Positions 1 to 11,723 of a DNA stretch of 64,000 nucleotides are shown here, piece after piece (position 1 is the stretch's first letter; each line of letters opens with the position of its first letter). The stretch comes from Aedes albopictus (lineage: Eukaryota; Arthropoda; Insecta; Diptera; Culicidae), in contig NC_085138.1 of the NCBI RefSeq assembly GCF_035046485.1, positions 332,612,421 through 332,676,420 of the forward strand. The letters are read 5' to 3'. Position numbers and translations under genes: made by a program. The notes beneath the pieces were generated by a model, which ran no database searches, was not told the DNA's origin, and worked only from the letters and a program-made list of their open reading frames with translations.

Positions 1-19
1 AATATGTAAAATTTAGAGA

Positions 20-330
20 GTTCATCGAACGACAAAATGTTACTTGGAGCCCAGGATTATAAAAAAACTGTAATTGTAATGGTGTATGCTTTAGTAATAC
101 TTAAGTTTTTGTAGTGTTGTAATGATTTTGAATACTTGATGTTGTTAAAACGATAGAATATGTTATGTTTTTGTCTCTTGTGTTTTTTAATGATGAGTTT
201 ATATGTGTGATGAATGATGTAATGCTGAATGTTCCTGTTGCCTGATTGATTTCTGTTATTTTAGAATTAGAATATTCAATAAGACTTGTAAGTCAGTTGG
301 ATCAAATAAATGAATAAATAAATTTATTGT
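20..330 (+). mobile_element. Possible 3' end of a non-LTR retrotransposon
   Basis: AT-rich sequence with no credible reading frame. It ends at about 310-330 in AATAAATGAATAAATAAA, preceded by TAAGTCAGTTGGATCA. A short A/T tandem tail after a T-rich untranslated stretch is how Jockey/CR1-type LINE copies usually finish, and the element at 61040 in this window ends the same way. No coding part is present, so this is a resemblance only. From 330 to 720 I see nothing recognisable. Confidence 0.3.
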
Positions 331-720
331 TTATTTTATGTGAAAAATAGGGTATTTTTGCAGTTTTTTCAGTAATTTAAAATATCAGTGTACTGAAAAA
401 TCACTTATTTTGCATAAACATGTTCACCTTGGCTGTACGCATGATTTAGGGTCGAAAAAATCATATGTCATCGCTTTAAATTTTATTTTATTGATCGATG
501 TGTGCAAAAAAAGGCGTTCTCAAAAAAAGTAGGAAGTGCCTTTTGCTTAATAACTTTGGGTAGACACATCTATTTTAAAATCTTTAAGATGGACGCTGTT
601 CTTGAAACCTGTCCGGTTCCATCGCAAAAAAAAGTTTTAAAATCGGTTGAAAAACGGCCGAGAAATGCCTTGTCAAAGTTGGACTTCCGACTTTTTTTGG
701 ACCCTTGGTAGTTTAGGAGT

Positions 721-1199
721 TAAAGAAAAACTAGAAAGGACGAGCAAATTCCTTTTAATTATACTACTGTGCTTATCTTCGGACAGATAGGCCTATTTCG
801 TCTGTGACTTACAGACTTCTTCAGTGTCAAGTGCTCGACTGAAGAAAAACTCGCATTCGTTGTGGTATTTATACTAGGAGTGTATGTGTAGGTACGTGTG
901 TGGGTAAAAGTGTAGGTATAAAAATGTAGGTACAAAATTGTAGGTACAAAATTGTAGGTAGGTAGGAGTTTTTTGGTGTCATTGTTGTAGTTCACAGTTA
1001 TCCGTTTAAGGGTAGGTTCTGTCCGTGTCAGTGTAGTCAAAGAACGTCTGTATTGTTGTTGTGTCTTTTTGTTGATGATCTGTTGTATTGTTTGTTTTGT
1101 GTAACCGTTCAACTGTGCTGTTTCGAAAATGTAATTAAGTTCTTTCGTTTTTCCTGTTTCACTAAGTGGAAGTGTCTGCATTCGGTGTATCATGTGATT
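721..1199 (-). pseudogene. Penelope-like element, 3' part (continues from 11724)
   Basis: Minus-strand reading begins NHMIHRMQTLPLSETGKTKE, which directly continues the reverse transcriptase reading that stops at 11724 (HKIASFNH). The two halves were one element before the 1200-11715 insertion. The reading proceeds through about 60 recognisable residues (QQIINKKTQQQYRRSLTTLTR) and then degenerates into a GTAGGTACAAAATT tandem tract at about 915-960. The GIY-YIG endonuclease expected at the C-terminus of Penelope elements is not visible, so the copy is internally deleted or rearranged. A hammerhead-like motif follows at 777-831. The outer (left) limit near 721 is a guess. Confidence 0.75.
777..831 (-). 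ncRNA. Hammerhead ribozyme-like motif of the Penelope element
   Basis: Reading the minus strand, the core boxes are present in order: CUGAAGA (824-818, fits CUGANGA), stem II GUCUG/CAGAC (816-812 with 804-800, 7-nt loop), GAAA (799-796), a minimal stem III AUA/UAU closing a GGCC loop (796-787), and the cleavage triplet AUC (788-786). Stem I pairs GACA (828-825) with UGUC (785-782) and can extend CUU/AAG past a 2-nt bulge. A very short stem III with an open stem I is the known form in Penelope-like elements. One deviation is an extra A at 817 between the core and stem II, which may weaken activity. Predicted cleavage lies between 786 and 785. Confidence 0.6.
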
Positions 1200-1224
1200 C
1201 ACTAGCGTGCGCAGGGTTCTTGCT

Positions 1225-1335
1225 TAGGGGGGGCACCATTATAATGGTGCAATATATGTATGATCATGGTGCAAAATAGAATTATGGTGTTACACGCAAT
1301 ATGAATTCCCAACATGTTGTGGTGCTAACATCGCC
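1225..1335. repeat. Left patch of the ATGGTGCA satellite
   Basis: Immediately inside the left terminus of hAT1 the motif recurs as ACCATTATAATGGTGC, ATCATGGTGC, TTATGGTG and TGTGGTGC. It matches the large array at 8890-11660 near the other terminus, so the 12-bp minisatellite appears to sit within a once-continuous ATGGTGCA body. From 1335 to about 1545 I see only AT-rich sequence. Confidence 0.6.
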
Positions 1336-4300
1336 AAGTACTTCATATTGGGATTCTGAAGAAGGATGGTGATGATTTCAAGGCATTACGAAATTTTAAT
1401 ATGAAGTCATTATCTCGACTCTTTTAAAATTTTATAAACGTATCAAATACAATGGAGAATATCGAGAAAATTATCAATTATAGAAAAAAATATTGTCGTT
1501 GTGAAAGAATTTTGATCCTGGACAATTAGTAATGCTAGAATTGGAGAATGTCAGAATTCCTAGATAGAACATTTTGATAGGAATCCTTGTTGCAATCTAC
1601 AGAGATTCCTCCAGGATTTCTCCAAAGATTCGTGCATGATTCCTCCAGGAATTCCTCCAGTATATACTTCAGGAATTCTTCCAAAATTACTTCCAGGAAT
1701 TCCTCCTGAAATTTCTTTCAGGAAAAATCCTCTATAAATGTCTGCCAGAATTCCCCCAATATTTCCTCCAGGGATTCCTCTAGGAATCGCTCCACGGAAT
1801 CCCCCAGAAAATTCTACAGGAAGTCCTCCAGGAGTTTCTTCAGAAAATTATCCAGGAAATTCTCAACGAATTTCTTCAGGAATTCCTGAATCCATGAATT
1901 ATTTCAAAAAATCCTTCTTAAATTCCTCAACAATTTCCTCTAGAAATTTCTCGAAAAATAACACCAAAAATTCCTACAGGAATTCCTCCAAAAAAATTCC
2001 TCCAAGAATTCCTCATGAAATTCCTCCAGGGATTTCTCCAGAAAATCCTCTAGGAATTTCTGCCAGAATTTCTCCAGAGAATCCTAAAAGAATGTCTCCC
2101 GGAACTCTTCCAAAATTTGTGCGAGGAATCTCTACAGGAAATCCTCCACAGATTCCTCCAGTAATTTCTCCAGGATATTTTTTTTCACGAATTCCTCCAG
2201 GGATTCATTAATGAATTTCTTCAGAAATACCTCCAGATATTCCTTTAGAAACTCCTCGAGGGGTTCCTTCAAACATTTCTTTAGAAATTCCTCCAATATG
2301 AAACTAGTGATATCTTTCAGGAATTCCTCCACGGATTCCTGCAGAAAATCCTAGAGGAATTTCTTCCAAAACTCTTCCAGGAATACCTCCAGGAAACCCT
2401 CCAGGAATTTCTTTAGATTTTTTTTCAGAAATTTCTTCAGGAGTTTCTGGTATTCATTACTGAATTTCTTCAGAAATTCCTCATAAACTTCTTCCAGAAA
2501 TTCCTTCAGGAATTCCTTCAGAAATTCCTTGAGGAGTTCTTTCAGACATATCTCCAGGAAGCCTCATATATTTCTCCAGAAATTCCTCAAATAAATCCTC
2601 CAGGAATTCCTCCAGTAAATACTCCTAAAATTCCTCCAGAGATCCCTCCTGACATTTTTCTAGGAAAAACCTGAATGTCTGCCTGTCAGAGTTCCCCCAA
2701 TATTTCCTCCAAGGATGCCTCCATAACATGCTAAAGGAATTTTTCACGGAATTCTTCCAGGTTTTCCTCAAGAAATTTCTCCAAGGATTCTTCCATGAAT
2801 TCCTCCAGAAAATTCTCAAACAATTTCATCAGGAATTCTTCGAGAGATCCATCCATGATTTTTTTTCAGAAATTCCACAAAAAATCCTCCAGAAATTCCA
2901 CCAGGAATTCTTTCAGAAATATGTCGAGGAAGAACTCCTGAAATTCCTCCATCAACTCCTCTAGGAATTTCTGCCTGAGTTCCCCAAGAATGTCTCCCGG
3001 AACCCTTCCAAGAATTTCTCGAGGAATTCCACAAGAAATTTGTCCAGGAAATCCTCCACGGATTCCTTCAGGAATTTCTTCAGGATTTTTTCCAGCAATT
3101 TTTCCAAGAATTCCTACAGGAATTCATTCATAATTTTTTTCAGATATTCCAAAAAAAAATCCTTTAGGTATTCCTTCAGAATTTGCTCGAGTAGTTCCTT
3201 CAGACATTCTTCCAGAAATTCCAGAAATCTATCCAGAAATTTCTCCGAGATGCCTCCAGGGATTTCTCCCCGAAATTCATCCATGAACTCCACCAGAAAA
3301 CCCTAAAGTAATTTCACCCGAAACTCTTCCAGGAATTCCTCCAGGAGTTCCTCGAATGATTCCGCGAGAAATTCCACCGGGAGTTCTCCACGGAATCCCC
3401 TAGGAATTTCTCCAGGATTTTTTCCTGACATTTCTTCAGGAATTCCTCCAGGGATGCAATAATGAATGTTTTCAGAAATTCCTCCAGATATTCCTTCAGA
3501 AATTCCTCGAGAAGTTCCTTCAGATATTCCTCCATTAATTTTCCAGGAAGCCTCATATACTTCACCAGAAATTCCTCAAATAATTCCTCTGGTAAATACT
3601 CCAATAATTCCTCCAGAGATTCCTCCTGAAATTTTCTTTTAGGAATGACTGTCAGAATTCCTACAATATTTCTTCTAGGGATTTCTCTAAGAATTGATCC
3701 TCGATCCTGATCATTCCTCCAGATAATCCTAGATGATTTTTTAACAGAACTCTTCCAGGAATTCTTCCTAGAATTCCTCGAGAAATTCCCCCATGGATTC
3801 CTTCAGGAAATTCTCAAGGCATTTCTTCAGAAATTCCTCCGAGGATTCATCCATGAATTTCTTCAGAAATTCCTCCGGGAATTCTATCAGAAATTTCTTT
3901 AGGAAGAGCGCCAGAAATTCTACCAGGAACTCCTCCAGGGATTCCTCTAAAAAATCCTCTGGGAATTTTCACCAAAACAACAGGGATTTCTCCATGCATT
4001 CCTCAAAGAATTCCTCTAGAACTTTTTCTTGAAGTTTCTCAAGGAGTTCCTGCAGGGATTCGTTAAAAAATTTCTTCAAAAATTCTTTAAAAAAATCCTG
4101 CAGAAATTCCTCCAGAAATTCCTTCAGAAATTCCTCGAGGGGTTCCTTCAGAAATTTCTCCATGAAGCCTCATATATTTCTCCAGAATTTCCCCAAATAA
4201 TTCCTCCAGGAATTCCTCCACTAAATACTCCAGAAATTTCTTCAGAATTACCTCCAGGAATTCCTCCAGAATAACCCCCAGGAATTCCTCCAGAGATTCC

Positions 4301-5035
4301 TCATGAAATTTCTTCTAGAGAAAATCCTCTAGGAATATCTGCCAGAATTTCTTCAATATTTCCTCCAGGGATTCTTCAAGGAATTGCTCTACAGATTCCT
4401 CCAGAAAATCCTAAAGGAATTTCTACCGGAACTCTTCCAGGATTTCCTCCTGGAATTTCTGGAGCAATTCTTCAATGGATTCCTCCAGGAAACTCTACAG
4501 GAAATTCTCAAGGACTTCTTCAGGGATCCATTCCTTCAACGATTTATTCATGAATTTCTTCAAAAATTCATCCAGAAATACCTCCAGGAATTACTCCTGA
4601 AAATCCTCTAGGAATTTCTGTCAGAATTCCTCCAGAGAATCTTAAAGGAATGTCTCCCGGAACCCTTCCAAGAATTCCTTCAGGGATACCTCCATGGATT
4701 CCTCCAGGAATTTCTCAAGGATTTTTTTTCAGGAACTCCTTCAGAAATTCCTTCCTCCATGGATTCCACCAGAAATTTCTCAAGGCATTCATCCAGGGAT
4801 TTTTCCAGGAAATCCTTCACGGAATCCTCCACATAATTCTCAATCAATTTCTCCCAAAACACTTCTAGCAATTCCTCCAGGGATATTTCCATGGAATCCT
4901 CATGAAATACCTCCAGGGATTGCTGCCGGAATTCCTACAGAAAATTATCTAAGAATTTCTGCCAGAATTCCTTAATATTGTCTCCAGGGATTCTTCCAGC
5001 AATTCCTCGACTAATTCCACCAGATTCTAAAAGAT

Positions 5036-7735
5036 TTTTTCCTGGATCTTTTCCGGGAATTTCTCTAGGAATTCCTCCAGAGATTTCTCCATGGATTCCT
5101 CCGAATTTTCTTCGGGAATTCATCCATGAGTTTCTTCAGAAATTGCTAAAAAAATCCTTTATCAATTCCTTGAGGAGCTCCTCCAGACATTCCTCCAGGA
5201 AGCTTTAAATATTTGTCCAGAAATGCCCTAAAGAATTCATCCAGGAATTTCTCTAGTTATTCCTCTAAGAATTCGTAAATGAATTGAATTCTGGAGGAAT
5301 TTATCCAGAAATACCTCCCGGAATGCAAACATGGATTCTTCCAGAAATTTCTCCAGAGATTCATGAAGAAAATCATCCAGGAATTTCTCCTGGAATTCCT
5401 CCAGGAATGTTTCGCAAAAAATACCTCAAAGAATTCTTTCGGGAATTCCTCCAGGAATTCCTCCATTCATTCCTTCAAAAATTTCTTCAGTAATTCCATC
5501 TTGAATTTCTACAGGGATTCCTACAGGATTTTCATCAAGGATACCTTAAGGAATTCCTGCTCGGATTTCTCCAGAAAATCCTGAGGAAATTTCTCCCGGA
5601 ACTCTTCCAGGAATTCCTCGAGATTTTTTTCCAGAGATTTCTACAGAATTTTAATATCTGGTTTTTTTTCAGGAATCTCTCCAGAAATTTCTCCTGGGAC
5701 AACTATAAAAAATTCTCTAGTTTTTGCTCCAGAAAATCCTAAAAAAAAAAATCTTCATGGATACCCCCAAGAATTCCTCTAGGTATTCCTCCAAGAGTTT
5801 ATCCACGGATTTCTCCAGAAAAAACTTCTCCCGGAACTGTTCCAGGAATTCCTCTAGGAATTCCTCGAAGAATTTCTCCAGGGATTCCTCCATGAATTTC
5901 TCCAGGAATTCCATCAATGAATTTCTTCAGATATTCCTCAAAAATCCCTCTAGGAAATCTTTCAGAAATTGCTCGAGGAGTTCCTTAAATCATTCCTTCA
6001 GGAAGCCGCAAATATTTTTCCAGAAATTTTTTAAAAAATTCCTTCAGGAAGTCCTGCTGAAAATTTTCCAGGAATTCCTTCATTTTTCAGGAATTTCTCC
6101 AGAATTTTTTTTAAGGATTCTTCCAGAAAGTTCTCTAGGAATTCTCCAGGGATTCATCCTTGAATTCCTTCACAGATTCCTTCAGGAATCCCTCCTAGGA
6201 TTACAGCAGGGATTTTTCCCGGATCTTTTCTGGGTATTTCTCTAAGAATTCCTTTAGGGATTTCTCCATGGATTCTTCCAGGAATTTCTTCGGGACTTCA
6301 TCCAGGAGTCCATCCATGAGTTTCTTCAGAAATTACTCAAAAAAATCCTTCACAAATTCCTCGACGAGTTCCTCTACAAATTCCTCCAGGAAGCCTTAAA
6401 TATTTGTCCAGAAATTCCTTTAAGAATTCATCCAGGAATTTCTCTAGATATTCCACCAAAAAAATCTTCAGGAATTTATTCAGAAATACCTCCCGGAATG
6501 CAAACATGGATTCCTCCAGGAATTTCTCCAAAGATTCCTCAAGAAAATCTTCCAGGAATTTCTCCAGGAATGTTTCGCAAAAAATATCTAAAAGATTTCT
6601 TTCGGAAATTGCTCCAGGAATTCCTCCATTATTAGGTACTTCAAAAATTCCTTCGTTAAGGCGAAACTGGAAGCACTTCCTCATTTTTTTGGTTTTTGAT
6701 TTTTAATTAAATAACGTAACAATATTTTCAAAATTGGTTTTCGTGCATATGTAGAGCATGGATCAAGGTATCTTCTGATTTTTTTAGGTGGAAAAAGTTT
6801 TCCATTTTTGCAGAAACCATTTTTTTGTGAAATTTTATTCAAAAATGGTTTCTGCAAAAGCGAAAAATATTTTCCACCACGAAACAAATTAGGAGCTACC
6901 TTGATCCATACTCCACATGTGTACGAAAACCAATTTTGAAAATATTGCTTCGTTATTTTATAAAAAATCAAAAACCAAAAAGTGAGGAAATGGATCCAGT
7001 TTCGCCTTAATTCCATCTTGAATACCTCCGGGAATTTCTACAGAGATTCCTCCAGGAATTTCTGCAAGGACTCCTAAAGGAATTCCTGCTCGGTTTTCTC
7101 CAGAAAATCCTGAAGAAATTTCTCCCGGAACTCTTCCAGGAATTCCTCGAGAAATTTCTCCAGGGATTTCTACAGACATTTTTTTCAGGATTTTTTTTTT
7201 CTGGAATTTTTCAAGGAATCTCTCCAGAAATTTCTCCTGGGACAACTATAAAAATTTCTCTATCAATTGCTCCAGAAAATCATCTAAAAATTTCTTCATG
7301 GATTCCTCCAAGAATTCCTCTAGGTATTCCTACAAGAATTTGTCCATGAATTTCTCCAGATAAAAAACTTCTCCTGGAACTGTTCCAGGAATTCCTCGAA
7401 AAATATCTTCAGGTATTCCTCCATGGATTTCGCCAGGAATTTCTCCAGGAATTTCATCAGGAATTCCTCCAGGGATTCTTCAATGAATTTCTTCAGATAT
7501 TCCTCAAAAATCCCTCTAGGAATTCTTTTGCTCGAGGAGTTCATGTAATCCTTCCAGGAAGCCGCAAATATTTTTCCAGAAAATTTTCAAATAATTCCTT
7601 CAGGAAATCCTCCAGAAATTCTTCCAGGAATTCCTACATTTTTTAGGAATTTCTCCAGAAAAACCTCTAGGGATTCTTGCAGAAATTTCTCTAGTAATTC
7701 TCCAGGGATTCATCCTTGAATTCCTTTTCGCATTC
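5036..7735. repeat. Higher-order duplication (about 1.2 kb) within the minisatellite
   Basis: A block starting near 5036 (TTTTTTCCTGGATCTTTTCC) recurs from about 6210. Several rare variants keep their order: CCCGGAATGCAAACATGGATT (near 5318 and 6498), CCATCTTGAAT (near 5502 and 7011), CTCCTGGGACAACTATAAAA (near 5693 and 7232) and CTAGGATTACAGCAGGGATT (near 6196 and 7750). The second copy is longer by the 351-bp insertion at 6656-7010. The array therefore grew by kilobase-scale unequal exchange as well as by 12-bp slippage. Confidence 0.75.
6660..7006. mobile_element. 347-bp palindromic element with TTAA target duplication
   Basis: Inverted arms of roughly 165 bp begin GGCGAAACTGG and end CCAGTTTCGCC, flanked by TTAA at 6656-6659 and 7007-7010. 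The duplicated array copy near 5490 (CAGTAATTCCATCTTG) shows the uninterrupted site. The TTAA target suggests a piggyBac-type origin, but the terminus is not the usual CCC form, so the superfamily is open. No coding capacity. Confidence 0.75.
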
Positions 7736-8889
7736 CTTCAGGAATTCCTCCTAGGATTACAGCAGGGATTTCTCCAGGAATTTTCCAAAGCTTTCTCTAG
7801 GATTTCCTCTTTGAATGTCTCCAGTGATTCAGCCAAGTACTCCTCCTGAAAATCCTCCAGAAATTCTTCCAGTAATTCTTGAAAGAATGCCTCCAGAAAT
7901 TCCTCCAAGAATTTGTTCACGGATTCTTCCAAAAATTCCTTCAGGAATGCTTCCACTGTTTCCTCCAGAAATTGCTCCACAAATTCCTCCAGAGATTTCT
8001 CCAGTAATTTCTGCAAGCATTCGTCATTAAATTCCTCGAGTAATTCTTCCACAAATTCATGCAGGAATTTTTCCAAAAAAAACTTCAGGAATTCCTCCAG
8101 CAATTCATCCTGGAATTCCTCCATGAATTATTTCATGGATTCCTTCTGTTACCCCTCCAGTGTTTCATCTTGTAATTCCTTCACGGATTCCTTCAGGAAT
8201 TCCTCCAGGGTTTACATCAGGGATTTCTCCAGAAATTTATCATAGCTTCTTCCAGGAATTCTTAGAAACTCCTCCACATGTCTCTCCAGAAATTTCCTCA
8301 GGGATTCCTGCAGAAATTCCTCCGGACATTCTTCCAGAAGTTCCTCCAGGAATTCTTACAAGGAAAACTCCAGGCATTCTTCCAAGGATTCCTTCCGAGA
8401 TTCCTCCAGAAATTCTTTCAGGAATTCCTCCAGGGTTTCTTCCAGGAATGCCTCTAGAGTTTACTCCAGGAAATCCTCCAGGGGCTCGTCAATGAGCCCC
8501 TGCTGGAACTCTTCAAGAAATTTGTCCAGGAGTTTTTCGAAATATTTCTCCACAAATTCCTCTATGAATTCTTTCACGAATTCCTCTACGGATTCCCCCA
8601 GGAAATTCTTCAAGAATTCCTTTAGGAATGCCTCCAGGGAGTTCCTTCAATAATTTTTCCAGCAATTCCTTTAGTAGCTCCTCCTGCAAATTCTACAGGA
8701 ATTTCTTGACTCTTCTTCCAGTTTTTGAGAGCTTCTTTCAAGTTTTTTTCAAGCACTTCTTTAGTAATGCCTTCAGGGATTCCTCCACGATGCCCTTTAA
8801 GGATTCCCCCTGAAATTTCTCCAGGGATTTCTCCTAGAATGCCTCCACGGATTACTCCAGATATTTCTCGAGCTGGTAAAGTAATTCTC

Positions 8890-11660
8890 AAAATGATCCA
8901 CGGAATGCTATTTTGATACGCGAATCACAAAATGATATATAAAATTCAATTGTGGATGATACAATGAACATCAAGAAGGTGTAAAGAATTTTAAAAAGGT
9001 GTGTGATGTGAGTATGGTAAATTATATACCTTAATGATCAAGGGAACGGCGAGATAATGCATGCGTGGCAAGCAATTGCAATTTGATTTATAGAATGCTA
9101 AGATAAAACATGAGATTTGGAGATGGTGTAAACATAAAAATGTTGGTGCTGCGTGAAAACCAAATTGCGAGCGGCAATAAAGGCGCATGATGTCACCGTG
9201 GTGTATAGGATCTTCTGATAACACTCAGTTCATTGGTATGGTGCATTGAATGCTGATATGGAGCATGTCATTCAAAGATGGTGCTTGATGTCAGTATGAT
9301 GCATTAGAGCTGACATCGTACAAGAAATGCTTTTTCGATGTACGAAACTACATACAATAATAATGGTACAATAGATGCCTATAGTGAACGCCACGATTAC
9401 GCATTAAATGCTTTAGTAATGCATGAAATTTAACGATGGTGCATTATTTCGCAATTAGACACATATTGGATTCAAAGATGGTGCGTGAGATGTTGCCTAG
9501 ATGATTCTGTGAACATCATGGTGGTGCATGATGTCTGTATGGTGCATTAGCTCATGATTCTGTTATACTCGTCATGTTTCATATTAAGGTGCACTTGCAA
9601 ATCGTGCAAAGGTGCAGGAAACTCAATGTGGCACAGAAATCAACATGTTTCAGGTACGTGGAATACTATTTTGTATGCGAAATTCTAAAATGGTGCATAA
9701 AATTCAAATGTAAACCACATCATAATGGTGCATAAGATACCTAGATGGTATAATGAATGCCAAAATGGTGCATGGAAGGCTTGGAAGAAGGCGTATGATG
9801 CTTGTGAGCTACATTAGTTGTCACCGTTATTCTAAGATTATCAACATGTTGCATGGTTAGGTGCACGAATTGCAAAAATGGTGCATAGAATACAAAATAA
9901 AAGTATTTTATGTGATGCTTACAACATAATGGTGCACCAGATGCCTAGATGATATAATAAACGCTGAAATGGTGCTTGGAAAGCTTTGATGGTGCTTTAA
10001 ATTTAATGATGGTGCATATCAGTATGATGCATTAGATTCCTAGTTGATTAAAAGATAGTGCATGAGATCAGCATAATGCGTGGATACCTAGATCATTCTG
10101 TGGATGTTTTGAAGAAGGTACAAGATGTTAGTGTGCTGTATTAGTTGTCACCGTTATTCAGCGACACTCGACATTGTGTATGGCTAGGTGCACGAATTGC
10201 AAAAATGGTGCTTGGAATTCAATGTAGTGCCGAAGTCACCATGATTCACATACATGGATTACAGTTTTGGAAAACGAAATGCCAAAATGGTGCATGTTAT
10301 TCGAATATGGTGCTGACATCACTGATTAGTTAAAAGATGGTGCGTGAGATTAGCCTAAAAATGATTCTGAGAACATCATGGTTGTGCATGAGATTCTAAG
10401 AAATTGTTTGTATCAGGGGTGCATTTGTTGCACCATGATTCAGTGATTCTCAACATTGGGTGGTTAGATCTAAAATTAAGAATTGCAAAAATGATGCATA
10501 GAATTTAATATGGAGCGGAAGTCAACATAGGTCAGGTACATGGAATACAACTGGGTGTACGATATGGCAAAATGGAGCTTATGAAATTCAAATGTGAATT
10601 AAATGCTTAGATGTGCTTAGATGACGCGTGAGATGGTGCTTAGATATTTATGTGATCATCATGGTGGTACATGGAATGCAAAGGAGCTACATGATGTCTG
10701 TATGGTGCATTAGTTTTACCATGATTCAGTTATACTCAACAAATTCCATATGTAGGTGCACGAATTGCAAACATGGTGCGGGAAACTCAATGCGGCACAG
10801 AAATCAACATAGTCCAGGTACAAGGAATTCTGTATTCTGTATGCGAAATGCCAAAATGGTGCATCAAATTCACTTGTGAACCACATCATAATGGTGCATA
10901 AAATGCCTAGATGATATAGTGAATGCAAAAATGGTGGTTGGAAAGCTTTGAAGAAGGTGCATGATACTAGATGATGCATTAGTTGTCAACGTTTTTCAAA
11001 GCCTATGGTTAGGTGCACGAATTGGAAAAATGGTGCATAGCATGCAAAAAAATGTATTTTGCGTGATGCTCACGGCATTACGGTGCTTTAGATGCCTAGA
11101 TGATATGATAAACGCTGAAATGGTGCTTGAAGAGCTGTGATGGTGCATGAAATTTCATGATGGTGCATATCAGTATGAGGTATTAGATACTTAATTGATA
11201 AAAAGACATTTCATGCGATCATCATAATGCTTGGATACCTAGATCATTCTGTGGACATCATGATGGTGCATTGAAAGCATTGAAGAAGGTGCATGATGTT
11301 AGTGTGCTGTATTAATCGTCACTGTTATTCAGTGATACTCGTTATTTTGTATGGCTAGGTGCACGAATTGCAAAAAATGGTGCTTAGAATTCAATGTAAT
11401 GCCGAAGTCACCATGGTTCACGTACATGGAATACAGTTTTGGAATACGAAATGCCAAAATGTTGCATGTTTTTCAAATGTGGTGCTGACATCACTGATTA
11501 GTTAGAAGATGGTGCGTGAGTTTAGCCTAGATGATTTTGAGAACATCATGGTTGTGCATGAGATACTAAGAAATTGTATGTGTCAATGGTGCACCATAGC
11601 TCAGTGATTCTCAACATTGCGTGGTAAGGTGCAAGAATTGCAAAAATGGTGCATAGATTT
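8890..11660. repeat. ATGGTGCA satellite with about 1.17-kb tandem duplication
   Basis: Dense, degenerate copies of a short motif around (A)ATGGTGCAT, typically 20-40 bp apart and separated by variants of GAATGCCAAA, GATGCCTAGATGAT and TTCTGTGAACATCAT. Longer modules are duplicated: CTAGGTGCACGAATTGCAAA near 10184 and 11354, and GCCGAAGTCACCATG near 10229 and 11402, an offset of about 1.17 kb. No protein frame. Forms the right part of hAT1. Confidence 0.75.
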
Positions 11661-11723
11661 TTTTGTAGAAGGGGGGGCAAGTGCCCCCCCTTGCCCCCCC
11701 CTGTGCACGCTAGTGATGTGATT

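Larger units (their letters stand above)
1545..8890. repeat. 12-bp minisatellite array (AATTCCTCCAGG type)
   Basis: About 7.3 kb of imperfect 12-bp units around AATTCCTCCAGG, many containing the palindromic octamer GGAATTCC. Units vary by substitution and by small insertions. Because 12 is a multiple of three, frames stay open on both strands and read as I-P-P-G, N-S-S-R or E-E-F-L repeats. These are translation artefacts with frequent stops and no conserved start. The array shows higher-order duplication and is interrupted by a 347-bp TTAA-flanked element (6660-7006). Confidence 0.9.
1200..11715. mobile_element. hAT1: 10.5-kb hAT-like element packed with satellites
   Basis: The termini are inverted: CACTAGCGTGCGCAGGG at 1200 and the complement of CACTAGCGTGCACAGGG ending at 11715. 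Each is followed inward by a G-run and GGCAC. The flanks carry an exact 8-bp direct repeat ATGTGATT (1192-1199 and 11716-11723), typical of hAT. The empty site is independently known, because the inverted Penelope copy at 13186-13200 contains the same sequence uninterrupted. Inside are ATGGTGCA-type repeats at both ends and the 12-bp minisatellite between them. No transposase frame was found, so the element is non-autonomous, or an old element expanded by satellite growth. Confidence 0.85.

Noticed and set aside
1738..8124. Many open frames of 60-130+ codons on both strands reading GIPPG, NSSRN or EEFLKEFL repeats
   Set aside because: The repeat period of 12 bp keeps all frames open. There is no conserved start, no composition shift, and equivalent frames run on both strands.
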